64,000 nucleotides of DNA from positions 1,555,797 through 1,619,796 of the forward strand of contig NW_020653900.1 in NCBI RefSeq assembly GCF_003589595.1, in the 5' to 3' direction. Below are positions 42,148 through 52,767 of this stretch, in pieces. Below the pieces are notes generated by a model. It had not been told where the DNA came from and ran no database searches. It saw only the letters and a program-made list of their open reading frames with translations. Position 1 is the stretch's first letter. Every line of letters begins with the position of its first letter. Source of the stretch: Hyposmocoma kahamanoa. Lineage: Eukaryota > Arthropoda > Insecta > Lepidoptera > Cosmopterigidae. The translations under genes were made by a program, and so were the position numbers.

Positions 42148-42714
42148 ATTCTGTCAGCCGTGACCATGGGACATACTAAAGGGCCCGAAACATTGGTTTG
42201 TTTAAAAGAAACGAATACACGTATTGCCTCTTAAAATTTTCAATAACATAAAATTAGTAATTTTGACCAAACGACATCCTCATGCAACGGAAACCATCCT
42301 ATTTCATAGCAATGATTAATTTTACAAAAGAAATTTTTACAAACACCGTATTGAGGAACAAAAATAAAATGACAAAAATGCCATTTCCTTTACGAACAGA
42401 AATCGTCGGAAGAAAAACATGACAATTACAGTTCATTCGACATTTCCTGTGATGGTATCGGTAGTCCACGCGACTATCCTGGCAATGAGCCAACTCTTCA
42501 AGTCGAAAGTCAATCTGATGATCTTAAACTCTGTTTTGGGGAACTTTGGAATACACCGCCACGGTATATTTTATCTACATATAAATCGTTCCCTCTAAAC
42601 CGGATACTCAACACTCTATTAACTTAGTCATAACTATGAATCATATTATAACTAATCGTATCACCTTATAACTGTAACACTAGCATAACATTATATGGAA
42701 TACGGATATTTTAA
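42148..42714. other. no recognised feature
   Basis: No shared repeat or supported frame. Confidence 0.35.
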
Positions 42715-42870
42715 AAAAGGATGCGACATCCTTATGTCGTTGATATACCTCCCATTCGCAATAAGCGCTTTGCTTCCTCCTTCCTGATGCATACGGCAAA
42801 GGAATGGAATCTTTGTTTCTCGAAATTAACAATTTGGGGCTATTCAAGGCTAGAGTGAATAGGCATTTTT
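42715..42870 (+). pseudogene. CR1-like LINE ORF2 extreme C-terminus
   Basis: Encodes VVDIPPIRNKRFASSFLMHT then AKEWN, and after a frameshift GLFKARVNRHF with a stop. The same order (VDIP...KR...F; EWNSLP; FKARVNRH) is seen in the 3' part of 61672-62404. Confidence 0.65.
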
Positions 42871-43067
42871 AGGCGAACGCGTATCGTAGCCAAGTGTGTG
42901 CTATTATTTAAAAAAAAAAAGATTTAGTTCTGCTTTATGAATTAATAAATAATGTTATTTATATTACGAAACTTTTTGACGCATCGTAATGGGCGGAGTT
43001 TGTAATACATTATTCTACAAAGCTTTTGTTGAAATACTGTTTTTTTTTTAATATTATGTAGGTCGTG

Positions 43068-43155
43068 GCAATAGAGCTCCCTGTGAAAGAGTTTGTCCAA
43101 AGAAGTACTCGTACTGCTGATACTAGTGGAGCTACAAGCACATGGCATCTGTCAA
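43068..43155 (+). repeat. family A fragment, internally deleted
   Basis: GGCAATAGAGCTCCCTGTGA ... AAGTACT then GCTACAAGCACATGGCATCT. Confidence 0.55.
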
Positions 43156-43352
43156 ATTTAAGTATTTTAGGCACTAATACTACATTAAATAGTAGTTGTA
43201 ACTCTTCAGGAACCAGAAAAAGTGAAGGCGTTTCCTAGAATCGCGTAAAGAGAGAGATGAAGATGGAAAGGTGTCCGTAGTTCACACTACAATCGGATTG
43301 TCGAAACTATTGAAGTTTTAAGTACTTTATTTTTAATGTTAAAGAAATACTG

Positions 43353-43616
43353 TATTTACACACGGCGATGCAATCACACGTTCACGAAACGCGATTGCAT
43401 AGCTACACTTGGGATTTATAAGCGATTGCATCGTTTACTTGGGATTTATAGGCGATTGCATCGATGCAATCGCGCGTTGGTGTCGATGCAATCGCGCGTT
43501 TGTGTCGATTCAATCGCCTATAAATCGCAATCGCACGTTTGAATCGCTGCTTAAAATTGCGCGTGCGTGTAAAGGTAGACGATTAGCAACCGCATCGCCG
43601 TGTGTAACCGCTCTTA
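43353..43616. mobile_element. Harbinger-like MITE with expanded internal repeats
   Basis: The right end CCGTGTGTAACCGCTCTTA and the damaged left end TTTACACACGGCGATG match the nested element at 26637. Internal words are duplicated: ACTTGGGATTTATA-GCGATTGCATCG twice and GTCGATGCAATCGCGCG about three times. They centre on a perfect 22-bp palindrome (43452-43473). Confidence 0.65.
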
Positions 43617-43930
43617 TTTGCACCGATGAATGCTACTTCTTGGAACGGCTTATCCTTTCTATTACGATACAGTAATAAAACCATTGACACTTCTTTTACT
43701 CAAAAATAATCTTTGTCCATCGTACGAAGCTTTTTCTGAATATTAGTTTTGAATTATTTCTTTACTCATCAGGTCGTTTGTTTTAAACCATGGGTATTTC
43801 GTGAAGTACTGACTGCCGATTTTTTCTTACTAATTCAACAAAGTTAGTTTCGCATAAAGATCATCAAGTTTAGAATCAAGTGCCAATACGTAAAAGTGTT
43901 TAAACTACGTAGTTATTTGCACTATACAGT
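43617..43930. other. no recognised feature
   Basis: No shared repeat or supported frame. Confidence 0.35.
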
Positions 43931-44496
43931 GTTTTTTTTAAATCGGACTGTATGGGGAAATCCGAAACCATAGAAGATACAAGGAAACTGTCTTAGGAAC
44001 CATTAAGTCTTTTTTTTTATTGAAAGTAATTTTGGTATAGTAATTTTAATGGTCAAGCGTGGGTCGTCCATAAAAATGAACAACATAGATCAAAAATTTT
44101 TTTTGTACTAATGAACTCAGTTTCATGAAGGGATCATTTCATTGTATAGAACGTAAAAAATCGTAACAGCCGAAGTTGGTCAAATCTCGTAAAATACTTT
44201 TCATACATAATTAATAAAATTGACTAATTTTTATAACTGCTGATAGACATTTTCTACGAAAAAAATTTTAATTAATCAAATTATATGAAACTGAGTCTTC
44301 ATGAAATTAAGTCGATTAGCACTAAAAAATTTTGGCCAATTTTCATTTTAAGGAGTTTTAAGGACAATTCACGTTTGACCAGAAAATTTACGATGCCAAA
44401 ATTGTTTTCACAAAAAAAGCCTTAATGGTTCCTAAGACAGTTTCCTTGTATCTTCCATGGTTTCAGATTTCTCCATATTATCCCATTAAAAAAAAC
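43931..44496. mobile_element. foldback element with ~80-bp inverted ends
   Basis: The ends 43931-44014 and 44413-44496 are inverted copies; ATACAAGGAAACTGTCTTAG plus GAACCATTAAG is perfectly paired. Interior words also pair (GAACTCAGTTTCAT at 44113 with ATGAAACTGAGTC at 44285), so most of the unit can fold on itself. No coding frame. Confidence 0.7.
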
Positions 44497-44628
44497 GAGA
44501 CGGCTAACTGATTTGTCCTATTTTATTCTACAGATGAAGCGATAAGACGAATTGGTGCAAATAATATTTCGCTAACAATAACTTTGTCGTATTAAATTCA
44601 AACTCAAATTGAAATAATCTTTATTTAT

Positions 44629-44774
44629 CGAGTTCTTAGGTTTTCGCCATTGTTACACTTATAAAAGGAAACTATTTTTCCGGATTTAAATCGCGTATAT
44701 TTGTTTTTTCAAACAAACCAACGTTTCGGGCCCTTTACAGGTCCCATGGTCACGGATGACTGAGGTGGTTTTAC
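44629..44774 (-). repeat. Penelope-like terminal module
   Basis: On + reads CGAGTTCTTAGGTTTTCGCC ... TTTCCGGATTTAAATCGCG ... AACGTTTCGGGCCCTTTACA ... GGTCACGGATGACTGAGG. It lies directly downstream (minus-strand sense) of a Penelope-type ORF end, as expected for a terminal repeat. Confidence 0.65.
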
Positions 44775-44879
44775 AAATTATTTTATTATAACAATATGAA
44801 TTTTTATTAAGTTAAATTTATTATTAATTAATAATGGAAATTAGAATAAATTAAAACCATATTAATTAGTACTGCAGTC

Positions 44880-45075
44880 TTATGTCTGTTTGGGATTTTT
44901 CATTAGAGGAAATACTGGATCACAAACTGGTGGTACGGAGAAACCATCTTCCCTGTTGAAATTAGGATGTTTTTTTAATTTCAATGGCCTCTCGCAGCAT
45001 CCTGGGTAGATAACGGACTTCTTTTGCAAGGACCTGGGGTTTGTCAAACTTCATTGAACGTGTAGGTTTATCCAT
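44880..45075 (-). pseudogene. Penelope-like element ORF, C-terminal end
   Basis: Minus strand: RYLPRMLREAIEIKK, then after a one-base slip in a run of T, HPNFNREDGFSVPP and VCDPVFPLMKNPKQT, then a stop at 44880. R-E-A-I-E-I-x-K-H-x-N-x-N-R-E-D-G is the signature just after the GIY-YIG endonuclease in Penelope-like retroelements. The endonuclease core and RT are missing: a Jockey-like 3' UTR abuts at 45077. Confidence 0.7.
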
Positions 45076-45076
45076 G

Positions 45077-45185
45077 ACATAATCTTTATTCCTTAGGTAA
45101 GGAAATTACACTTGAAATAGTGACATTGATTGAACTCGGATATTCATTCTAAGAAAAATGAGTAAGAAATTAGTTTTCTTCCAAA
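45077..45185 (-). repeat. Jockey-like LINE 3' UTR fragment
   Basis: AATCTTTATTCCTTAGGTAA and AGAAAAATGAGTAAGAAATT on + correspond to the antisense UTR of 24534. Confidence 0.5.
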
Positions 45186-45441
45186 AGTGTTTAAGATAGT
45201 GTTTTGTAATTCAGCTTCTAAGTTGTCTTGATTGACGAGCACAGAGCAAGGGTCCTAATAAGGCTCATCAAAGGACTTAGACATTGATGAAGTCTTTAGA
45301 CTAATTTCAGAGATCCCAGACCGGCAAATAATACCTCTAGACTAACTAGAACTTCTTCCAATTGAGTAATTTTGGTTTGACGACAAACAATGTCGATCTT
45401 AGAAAATAAAGATATTTTGTTTTACTTAAATGTCTATATAA

Positions 45442-45582
45442 CGAGTTCTTAGGTTTTCGCGATTGTTACACATAGGAAATGAAACTATTTTCCCGGATTT
45501 AAATCGCGTATAATTGTTTTTTCAAATAAACCGACGTTTCGGGCCCTTTACAGGTCCCATGGTTACGGTTGACTGAGGTGGT
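45442..45582 (-). repeat. Penelope-like terminal module
   Basis: Same module and orientation as 44629, followed by GTACAGTCTTCAACCAGTTA that is mirrored at 45825. Confidence 0.65.
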
Positions 45583-45950
45583 ACAGTCTTCAACCAGTTA
45601 TGTCTAACATTGATGCAAACCTAGTAAAATAGTTAATTCTAATTTCTATTAATAATTAATAATAAATTGAACTCTATAAAAATTCATTCTATAAAATAAT
45701 TTGTAAAACTTAATATAGCGTAAATTGGAATGTTTTCTTTGTAAAATTAAAAATAAGGTATTTAATTAATAACTATTGTAACTATAGTGAAAAAATAGGT
45801 TGGTTTGCATCAATATTAGACATAACTGGTTGAAGACTGTACCACCTCAGTCAACCGTGACCATGGGACCTGTAAGGGCCCGAAACGTCGGTTTGTTTGA
45901 AAAAACAAATATACGCGATTTAAATCCGGAAAAATAGTTCCATTTCCTAA
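45473..45950. repeat. large palindrome of Penelope-like ends (~155-bp arms)
   Basis: Arms 45473-45631 and 45798-45950 are inverted copies (module plus GACATAACTGGTTGAAGAC). The 166-bp spacer includes the 3' UTR of 44780-44860 in reverse complement. Confidence 0.7.
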
Positions 45951-46254
45951 GTCTACACAACCTCAAATGGCTTTGTTTGACTCCGCATAACAGTGAAAAT
46001 GTTGAATTTAAACACTTTGGAAATAATAAATAGTAAAATTGAGTATACACACTGATTAGTATATGATGAGAAAACACGATTCCTGAAAATTTTCACTACA
46101 GAAAAAAATACAAACTACCTGGAAATTTAATCAGTGTAGGGTTAAAGCTCATATTCCAACACGCTTCATAACTTTTCCATAGGATCTGAATCTTCTTTAC
46201 GTGCAGGTATGGACCAATGGTCAAAAGATGGCGTAGTTTATTATTTAGTACCTG

Positions 46255-46579
46255 CTGGTACACTAGATATCGCGACGAGTACCACATAGCTATTTTTGTA
46301 ACTAATTTATTTTATCAAGTTCTTATGTTTTCGCGATTGTTACACATAGGAAATGAAACTATTTTTCCGGATTTAAATCGCGTATATTTGTTTTTTCAAA
46401 CAAACCCATGGTCCCGTGACCGTGTCAACCGTGACCATGGGACTTGCACTACACTTGCATTAACTATATTGACGAGTTGCAATTCATCAAAACTACTCTA
46501 ATTTCTCGTGATAAAAAACAAATTAGTTAATTTGTTGGCTCTAGATGTAGGTTAGTAGATGGCGCTTATTATATATGGG
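46255..46579. repeat. left arm of 340-bp inverted repeat
   Basis: CTGGTACACTAGATATCGCG, the Penelope-like module, TTGCACTACACTTGCATTAA and TAGATGTAGGTTAGTAGATG. It lacks the AACGTTTCGAGCCCTTTACA segment present in the right arm. Confidence 0.75.
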
Positions 46580-46654
46580 TATAGTATCGCTTATTATATA
46601 TGGGTAGTAGTAGTATAGTATCAGGTTCCTTACCACGGTATGACTTCTTTTTAT

Positions 46655-46715
46655 TTTTATTTTCCCGATATTTCGGAACGGTTGCACGCTCCATGGTCAC
46701 GGGTGAGTGAGTGAG
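46655..46715 (+). repeat. second type of Penelope-like terminal motif
   Basis: TTTTCCCGATATTTCGGAAC then GGTTGCACGCTCCATGGTCA. The layout (pyrimidine-rich TTCG block followed by CCATGGTCACGG) parallels the module above but with a different sequence. Confidence 0.45.
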
Positions 46716-46797
46716 TCAACCTGATACTAGTGATAATCATAAAGCGGTTTTCTTGTAAAATTTCCAGGTAGAAACCTGATACTAGTGATAATCATTT

Positions 46798-47536
46798 AGT
46801 GAATCTATAAAACTGCTGTATTCAGCAGGTACTTGACATATTACGAATGATTTTTGTTATATCAACTGAACTAAATAGAACACGTATAGTATACGATATA
46901 AATCAAATGGCTTTAATTTCTCTTATGAAAATATTCTGAAATAAAGCCAGTGTCTCTGCCGCTCGACCCAGGCAAAATGAACCTTATTAGTACGAGTAAA
47001 TTTTAATTCCAGCTAAGGTAGTATCGATTCTAAATGCCAGCTGCGGTGGCCCGGCAGTTGGCATTAGAGTTTTCAGTCTGGCTGCACTTCCGCGTCCAAG
47101 GAAAAAGAATCTACACATCGCACTGCTAATACAATAGTGTATTAACTCAAAATGTGAATTTATTCAGTATAGCTGAAAAACGAATTACTCAGTTCCGGTG
47201 AAAGATTATTATAATTTATGTATAGGTTAAAATTTATTAAACATCTGAACAATTTCGTACTTGCCAGATAGAAGTATATTTAAAAATAAGTGAAAGTAAT
47301 TTTATATTTTTGAGTAAGGAATGTTTTGTCCTGAACTAGCTCACAAAACGTTTGTCTATTTCTGGGTTAAGTAGATATATTTTAATGGTTTCTTACAATA
47401 TTTTAATGACATGTAGAGAAAGAAATTTTACGTTCAGAAATGGTATAATCTTGAATTTCACATTTTTTGAGTTACAACACTATTGTAATAGTAGTGCGAA
47501 TGTTGCGACCTCAAAAATCTCAGTAAAAACCAAACT
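46798..47536. other. no recognised feature
   Basis: Region inside the inverted repeat. A vague tRNA-like GCGGTGGCCCGGCAGTTGGC sits at 47042-47061. No frame longer than 77 codons. Confidence 0.35.
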
Positions 47537-47796
47537 TTTTTTTATGATCCCAAATGTCGGAACGAATAAATCGTGCTGGTGTTAAAGAACACGCCTGTCC
47601 ATACTGTTGCAGTGCCACTCAGAGCTTTAAGTTGCAAAGATTTGATGGGCACTGCCCACTGCGCCCATCACCCTGAGATACAAAGTTGACAAGTTCCATG
47701 TGCCTGTCATTTCACTGGAACCCTTTCGGTAGAAATAGGAAAGGTGGCAGTACTTCCCTGGATGAACTCTGTCACAAGGAGCTCCACTGCTATTCA
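47537..47796 (-). mobile_element. family A SINE-like copy
   Basis: Nearly complete antisense unit; the CAGTAATG...TTTTGAAGGG block is deleted. Confidence 0.75.
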
Positions 47797-47837
47797 TTTA
47801 AATGTAATCCAGTTAAATGTTAGTCAATAACAATTTG

Positions 47838-47960
47838 GGAAACGGAACTTTTCTAATTTGGTTCTGAGCCAGGTGTTCTGGGTAGTGTCGTGTGAATTTA
47901 TTTCACTACTCAGGTATATACACTTTGAGACCAGATAATTGGGGTTATGGTCTAGATCAT
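47838..47960 (+). repeat. family E SINE body, headless
   Basis: CAATTTGGGAAACGGAACTT through GCCAGGTGTTCTGGGTAGTG; no tRNA-like head. Confidence 0.55.
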
Positions 47961-48072
47961 TGCTAGTATTATTTTAGGCAAATATTTCAGACTTTCGTCG
48001 CAGCCATGTCATAAAGAACTTTAGCCTACTTGAAAAGAGTGCTATGGCTACGAAGGTCTACAGCATTATTAT

Positions 48073-48348
48073 CAGCAGTAGAGCTCCTGGTGAAAGAGTT
48101 TGTCCAAGGAAGTACTGCCACTTTACCTATTTCTGCCGCCAAGCGGTAATGTTAGCATTACTGCGTTCCGGTTTTGAAGGGTGAGGGTGCTGGTGAAACT
48201 ACAGGCACAGGGGACCTGTCAACTTATGTCTCAGGGCTGACGGGCGCAGTGGTAGTTGCCCTCAGATCTCTGCGATTTAAAGCGGTGAGTAGAATGGACA
48301 GGTTATCATCAAGCGCACGATTTCTTCGTCGAGTCACTTGATGTTATA
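48073..48348 (+). mobile_element. family A SINE-like copy, full length
   Basis: GCAGTAGAGCTCCTGGTGAA to CACTTGATGTTATAAAAAAA; opposite orientation to the copy at 47537. Confidence 0.8.
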
Positions 48349-48461
48349 AAAAAATACCTATACGTATCAATAGATGGCATTGTGTGTTAAAAACTAATTT
48401 AAAAATTAACGCTTGCTAACATGGGTAGATGGCGCTAATCTTAAACAAAATGAAAGTATAG

Positions 48462-48802
48462 CCATATATAATAAGCGCCATCTACTAACCTACATCTAGA
48501 GCCAACAAATTAACTAATTTGTTTTTTATTACGGGAAATTAGAGTAGTTTTGATGAATTGCAACTCGTTAATATAGTTAATGCAAGTGTAGTGCAAGTTC
48601 CATGGTCACGGTTGACATGGTCATGGGACCTGTAAAGGGCTCGAAACGTTGGTTTGTTTGAAAAAACAAATATACGCGATTTAAATCCGGAAAAATAGTT
48701 TCATTTTCTATGTGTAACAATCGCGAAAACATAAGAACTTGATAAAATCAATTAGTTACAAAAATAGCTATGTGGTACTCGTCGCGACATCTAGTGTACC
48801 AG
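48462..48802. repeat. right arm of 340-bp inverted repeat
   Basis: Reverse complement of 46255-46579, about 93-95% alike by eye, with the full Penelope-like module retained. Confidence 0.75.
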
Positions 48803-49261
48803 TAATACCTCCATTCAGTCCAACTTTCACGCGCTCAAAATGAAGCCATTTGAAACCGACAAGTGCCGAGTTGTGATAGAATTAGAAAAATTTGTAACTC
48901 CCGGAACCGAGTGAGATAGTTGACAGTCCTGCCAGTCGGTGTTAATGAGTCCAAATTGAAAGTTAACAAGACGTGTTATGCGACGTTAAAATGTTAGTCT
49001 ATTTTGACATTGGCTTTTCGTGGTTTGTTGATTGCTGCGAGAGCATGTATATTATTTTATGGAAATGTAAAAAAATATGAATTATTCATATAGCTATGAA
49101 ACGATATTTCAAATGTCGTCCATTGCAGCATTTTCTGTATACCGCCTACATCGTTTACCCGTGGCAGATTTAATATCTGAATTTAGACAGAAGCAGTAGA
49201 ACTCCTCGTGAGAGTCGATTTCTGACTTCGAAAGAAATCAGATTTAGTAGGCTATTATAGC
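48803..49261. other. no recognised feature
   Basis: A short family A 5'-end-like AGCAGTAGAACTCCTCGTGA at 49191-49210 only. Confidence 0.35.
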
Positions 49262-49700
49262 GTAGTCAAAGACAAAGTCAAATAATCATTCCAGAGGTAA
49301 AATTTTTACACTTGAAAACGTAGTTTTATAAGCTACTGCTCGTTCACTACGCTGAGCTCCCTAACTCCAGGGATTGCTCTTTTCAAATAAACTTAAATAT
49401 TATGGAATACACTTTGAGTCATAATTGTGTGGAATCAAGACTCATGTTATCTGTCCATACATCTTTATTTAACAAATACTCTTCAATTTTGTAATATGAC
49501 TTTTCAGTCAAAATACTAAAAATTACTTCTAAAGTAAGTTTTAAACTTAGCAAATGATAATCTTAATATATCATTAAAAGAATCATTTACCTTAGTTAAA
49601 CGAAATCGTGGTACCATGAGTTTGGACTTAGTTCTAGGGTTAATATTATGGATATCTTCTTATTTAAAGAAATTATGTATATTTTTACGCACATAGTTAT
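49262..49700 (-). pseudogene. Jockey-like LINE 3' end
   Basis: Antisense copy of the 24534-25010 element (TGAGTTTGGACTTAG..., ATTTTTACGCACATA on +) with several deletions; the coding part is frameshifted. Confidence 0.6.
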
Positions 49701-50297
49701 TTAGGTATTTTTGATTTTGTATTAGAGTGATGTATGTGTTACGTAGTAACTATTAAGTAATCTCACAATCAGTCGCAATTGATCTCGGCAATCAAAAACC
49801 TATGAAAAAACAAAACATCAAAGCCTGTGTAAAAAATAACATCAATTGCGATATGAGCGTCGTTACACCATATCTAGCCGTCAAATAAAATAACAGCCCA
49901 ATAAATGCCCTATAAAAGCCAAAAGCTAATAAAATTATGTTAATCGCAGACAGAGAGAAAGAAAGAAATAATAAAGAATTCAATTGGGTTCAATTACCAC
50001 AAATTCAGACGCGGCTAAGACTGAAATTAATGCAATTAAACTTAGCCGTCTCTATTTGGTATTATCGCACTGGCTTTGTCAGGATAGAGGTGTAAGATAA
50101 AGAAAGAAAAGGTGAAAGACCTACGTAAAGGTTTCAGGATGGTAATAAAAGTGCTTTGTGTAGGTAGATTAGAATTTCGAATAGCGTTGACTGTTCTGAG
50201 TACTCCAATTGCAGTTAATATTTTTTATCTGGTTATCCGTATAGGTAATTCTCTATTTTGAGACCACGTAAAAATTATGTTTTTTATTTATTTTGAT
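49701..50297. other. no recognised feature
   Basis: AAACTTAGCCGTCTC near 50038 and GCGGCTAAG near 50011 form a weak inverted pair; otherwise unassigned. Confidence 0.35.
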
Positions 50298-50404
50298 CGT
50301 CATCATCATTCAGCTATACGACGCCCACTGCTGGGCATAGGACTCCCCCAACGATCTCCACGACGATTTATCCTGCGCTGCCCTCATCCATCGGCTTCCC
50401 GCCA
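50298..50404 (-). repeat. RTE-like LINE 3' end
   Basis: Antisense of the last ~100 bp of the element at 28975-29835: CGTCATCATCATTCAGCTAT then ACGACGCCCACTGCTGGGCA on +. Confidence 0.7.
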
Positions 50405-50414
50405 TTCATTTTGA

Positions 50415-50568
50415 ACAACAATTAAAAATTCCGTTTTAAAAGTGGTAATTTCGTAGAGGATAGCCAATTAAAAGCTAAATTGCCAATTTAATGGCCTATG
50501 TTTAAGTTTCCACATCAGCGGGCAATCAGGCTTATCAGCTGCTTATATTCAACAGTGAATTAACGTTG
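50415..50568 (+). repeat. unclassified repeat, copy 2
   Basis: Partner of 41098-41270. Confidence 0.55.
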
Positions 50569-50838
50569 GGGATAGAGCGAAATCCGCGTATGTATAATTA
50601 ATAAATTCGGGGTAAAGGCACTTGTTTAGAATTAGTAACAGCAGAGCTCCTGGTTATTGAGACTATATTTTATTTCTAAAAGGCTTCTTTTTCTTCTTCT
50701 AAAAGGCGAGGTACACATGGGGTAGACATAGGTACCATTCCTTTCCTGTAAGTCTGGCGCACCTTGGGCAACAATCAATTGAGTACATTACGCCGATGGC
50801 AAGCATTACACTGTATGCAATCGATAGGATAAAAAGAT

Positions 50839-51085
50839 TTTTTTTTTGTAATCTCAAGTAACGGGACGAACAAGTGCGTCTGATGGTAAGCTACATGCCT
50901 GTTCATAACAGCTACAGTGCCACTTAGAGCTTTAAATTGCAAAGATCTGAGAGGCACTACCACTGCGCCCGTCACCCTTACCCTTCAAAAACGGATATGC
51001 AGTAATGCTTGGCGTCAGGAATAGGTAAGGTGGCAGTACTTCCTTGGACGAACTCTTTCACAAGGACCTCTACTGCTGCTTAATC
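50839..51085 (-). mobile_element. family A SINE-like copy
   Basis: Complete ends (TGTAATCTCAAGTAACGGGA ... AAGGACCTCTACTGCTGC on +); ~45 bp around GACTTGTCAACTT is deleted. Confidence 0.8.
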
Positions 51086-51189
51086 TTTAAATGCAAATGT
51101 TTAAATATCGAGCAATGAACTTGTCCGCGCTACCTCACATGCTTCAAAGCCTTCGCAGCCGCGATTGCATTTCGCCTTAGACAATATCA

Positions 51190-51392
51190 CAACATGACAT
51201 ACGTTGCTCTGATACCCGAGTCAGTAACTGAGGTGCTTATGTTATGCAAATCGGAAAAAACGATGGTACCATAAACATCCGGACCGGAGATTATAGAAAA
51301 GTGAGTTTTCTGCATTGACCCGGCCGGTAATAGAACCCGGAACTTCGGAAATGGTGACATCATGAAAACCGGTGAGCAAGCCACTCGATCGT
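51190..51392 (-). mobile_element. family D tRNA-derived SINE
   Basis: Minus strand: GATCGAGTGGCTTGCTCACC head, TGATGTCACCATTTCCG, B-box-like GGGTTCTATTACC, body TAGAAAAGTGAGTTTTC (as read on +) and the tail CAGAGCAACGTATGTC. Best copy of family D. Confidence 0.65.
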
Positions 51393-52247
51393 CAAATCAA
51401 ATTACTGAAGAAAAATGAAAATCTAAGATATGGCAGTTAGACACCTTAGCCTGTATCAGGTTTTACTCTACTACTCTAAAAACGATGCCAGCATCTATTT
51501 GGGTGCACATTTGCCTAAACACGTACCTAAGCAGTCCGCTTCAATTACATTTTTTTAAGTTGCTAAAAACATCCTTCATACCTGTTACTGCACTCCAGAG
51601 TCAGGGGCGTGATGAAAAATTCTATTACCTCCGAGCAATTAAAGGCCTGCCACACCGTTGAACGAGCTTTTGACTAAACGATGAAACGAAATTGACGACG
51701 ATGAGTGCGGGTTTTAATCTCCTATAAAGCAAAGTTAAATTTATAAATCACATTCCTCCTGAAAAATCCTCATCTACTGATCGTATCGATTTTTTCCCGA
51801 AATTCCCATATAGGAAGTCGTTGAAGTTGAAAGTTCTAAAGAAACAGCATAGATCTTAAATATATTGCTCATTGGTTTAGTACTTTGAACATTCGAAGTA
51901 TTTCTCTAATTTCTAAAGTACAGACTAGATGCATTAATTTCTTGTATGTATGTACAGTCAAGAAACAGCACATCAAGCTATTCAATTTTATTCGAATATC
52001 CTCTGATCCCTCTATAGCAACGGAACGAGTTCTGTCGTTGTTTAGTTTGAAATGCTGCCGTTCATGCTAAGTAATTAATAAAATGTACATATTCATTTTC
52101 TTTATTGCTTACAAATTGCAATAAGTTCTTACATTATATTTAGGTACTACAATCACATTATTATAAACAACGTCGTTTGATTCTTTTCAATTAGTTCGAA
52201 TAATTATTTCCGAATTTCCACAGAATTGCTTTTTGCCAGGCGTTCAC
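51393..52247. other. no recognised feature
   Basis: No shared repeat or supported frame. Confidence 0.4.
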
Positions 52248-52286
52248 GGTGGGGATTTCAGGAATAATTTTACCTAAATCCCCACC
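52248..52286. repeat. 11-bp stem hairpin GGTGGGGATTT
   Basis: GGTGGGGATTT and AAATCCCCACC are separated by 17 bases; the left arm recurs as GTGGGGGATTTCGGGAATAA about 50 bp on. Confidence 0.5.
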
Positions 52287-52435
52287 TTTGGCAACAACAG
52301 TGGGGGATTTCGGGAATAAACATGATTATTCACCAGTGCGCCGCCTGTTGTACTAGGCGTGTTGTTACCGAGCCAGGTTATATAAATTAGGTTTGATTCT
52401 TTCTATATTTTCGCATCATTTCGGCATCGAGCTTA

Positions 52436-52560
52436 TGTGGCCCAACGGTTGGCATAATGGAAGCTGGACGAGGTGATCTCGGGTTCGATTCCCGGTAGGA
52501 CTAATTTGGGAAATGAAGCTTACTAAATTGAAACCCTGGTGAGAATTTCCTTGCTCCGGT
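52436..52560 (+). mobile_element. family E tRNA-derived SINE head and body
   Basis: A-box region TGGCCCAACGGTTGGC, B box GGGTTCGATTCCC 35 bp later, TAGGACTAATTTGGGAAATG body. Best-preserved head of the family; truncated where family A begins. Confidence 0.7.
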
Positions 52561-52748
52561 ACTCATGCTGAAATTACAGGATCATGGGACTTGCAACTTT
52601 GTACTTCAGATTAACTAGCGCAGTGGCTTTGCCCCTAAGATCTTTGCGATTTAAAGATCTGAGTGGGAGTGCAACTGTTATGGATAGGCATGTGGCTTAC
52701 CACCAAATATACGGTTTGTTCGTTTCATCACTTTATACAATATAAAAG
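52558..52748 (+). mobile_element. family A copy, 5' truncated
   Basis: CTGAAATTACAGGATCATGG to CACTTTATACAATATAAAAG. Confidence 0.7.
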
Positions 52749-52767
52749 ATATAGGTACGTAGAGACG

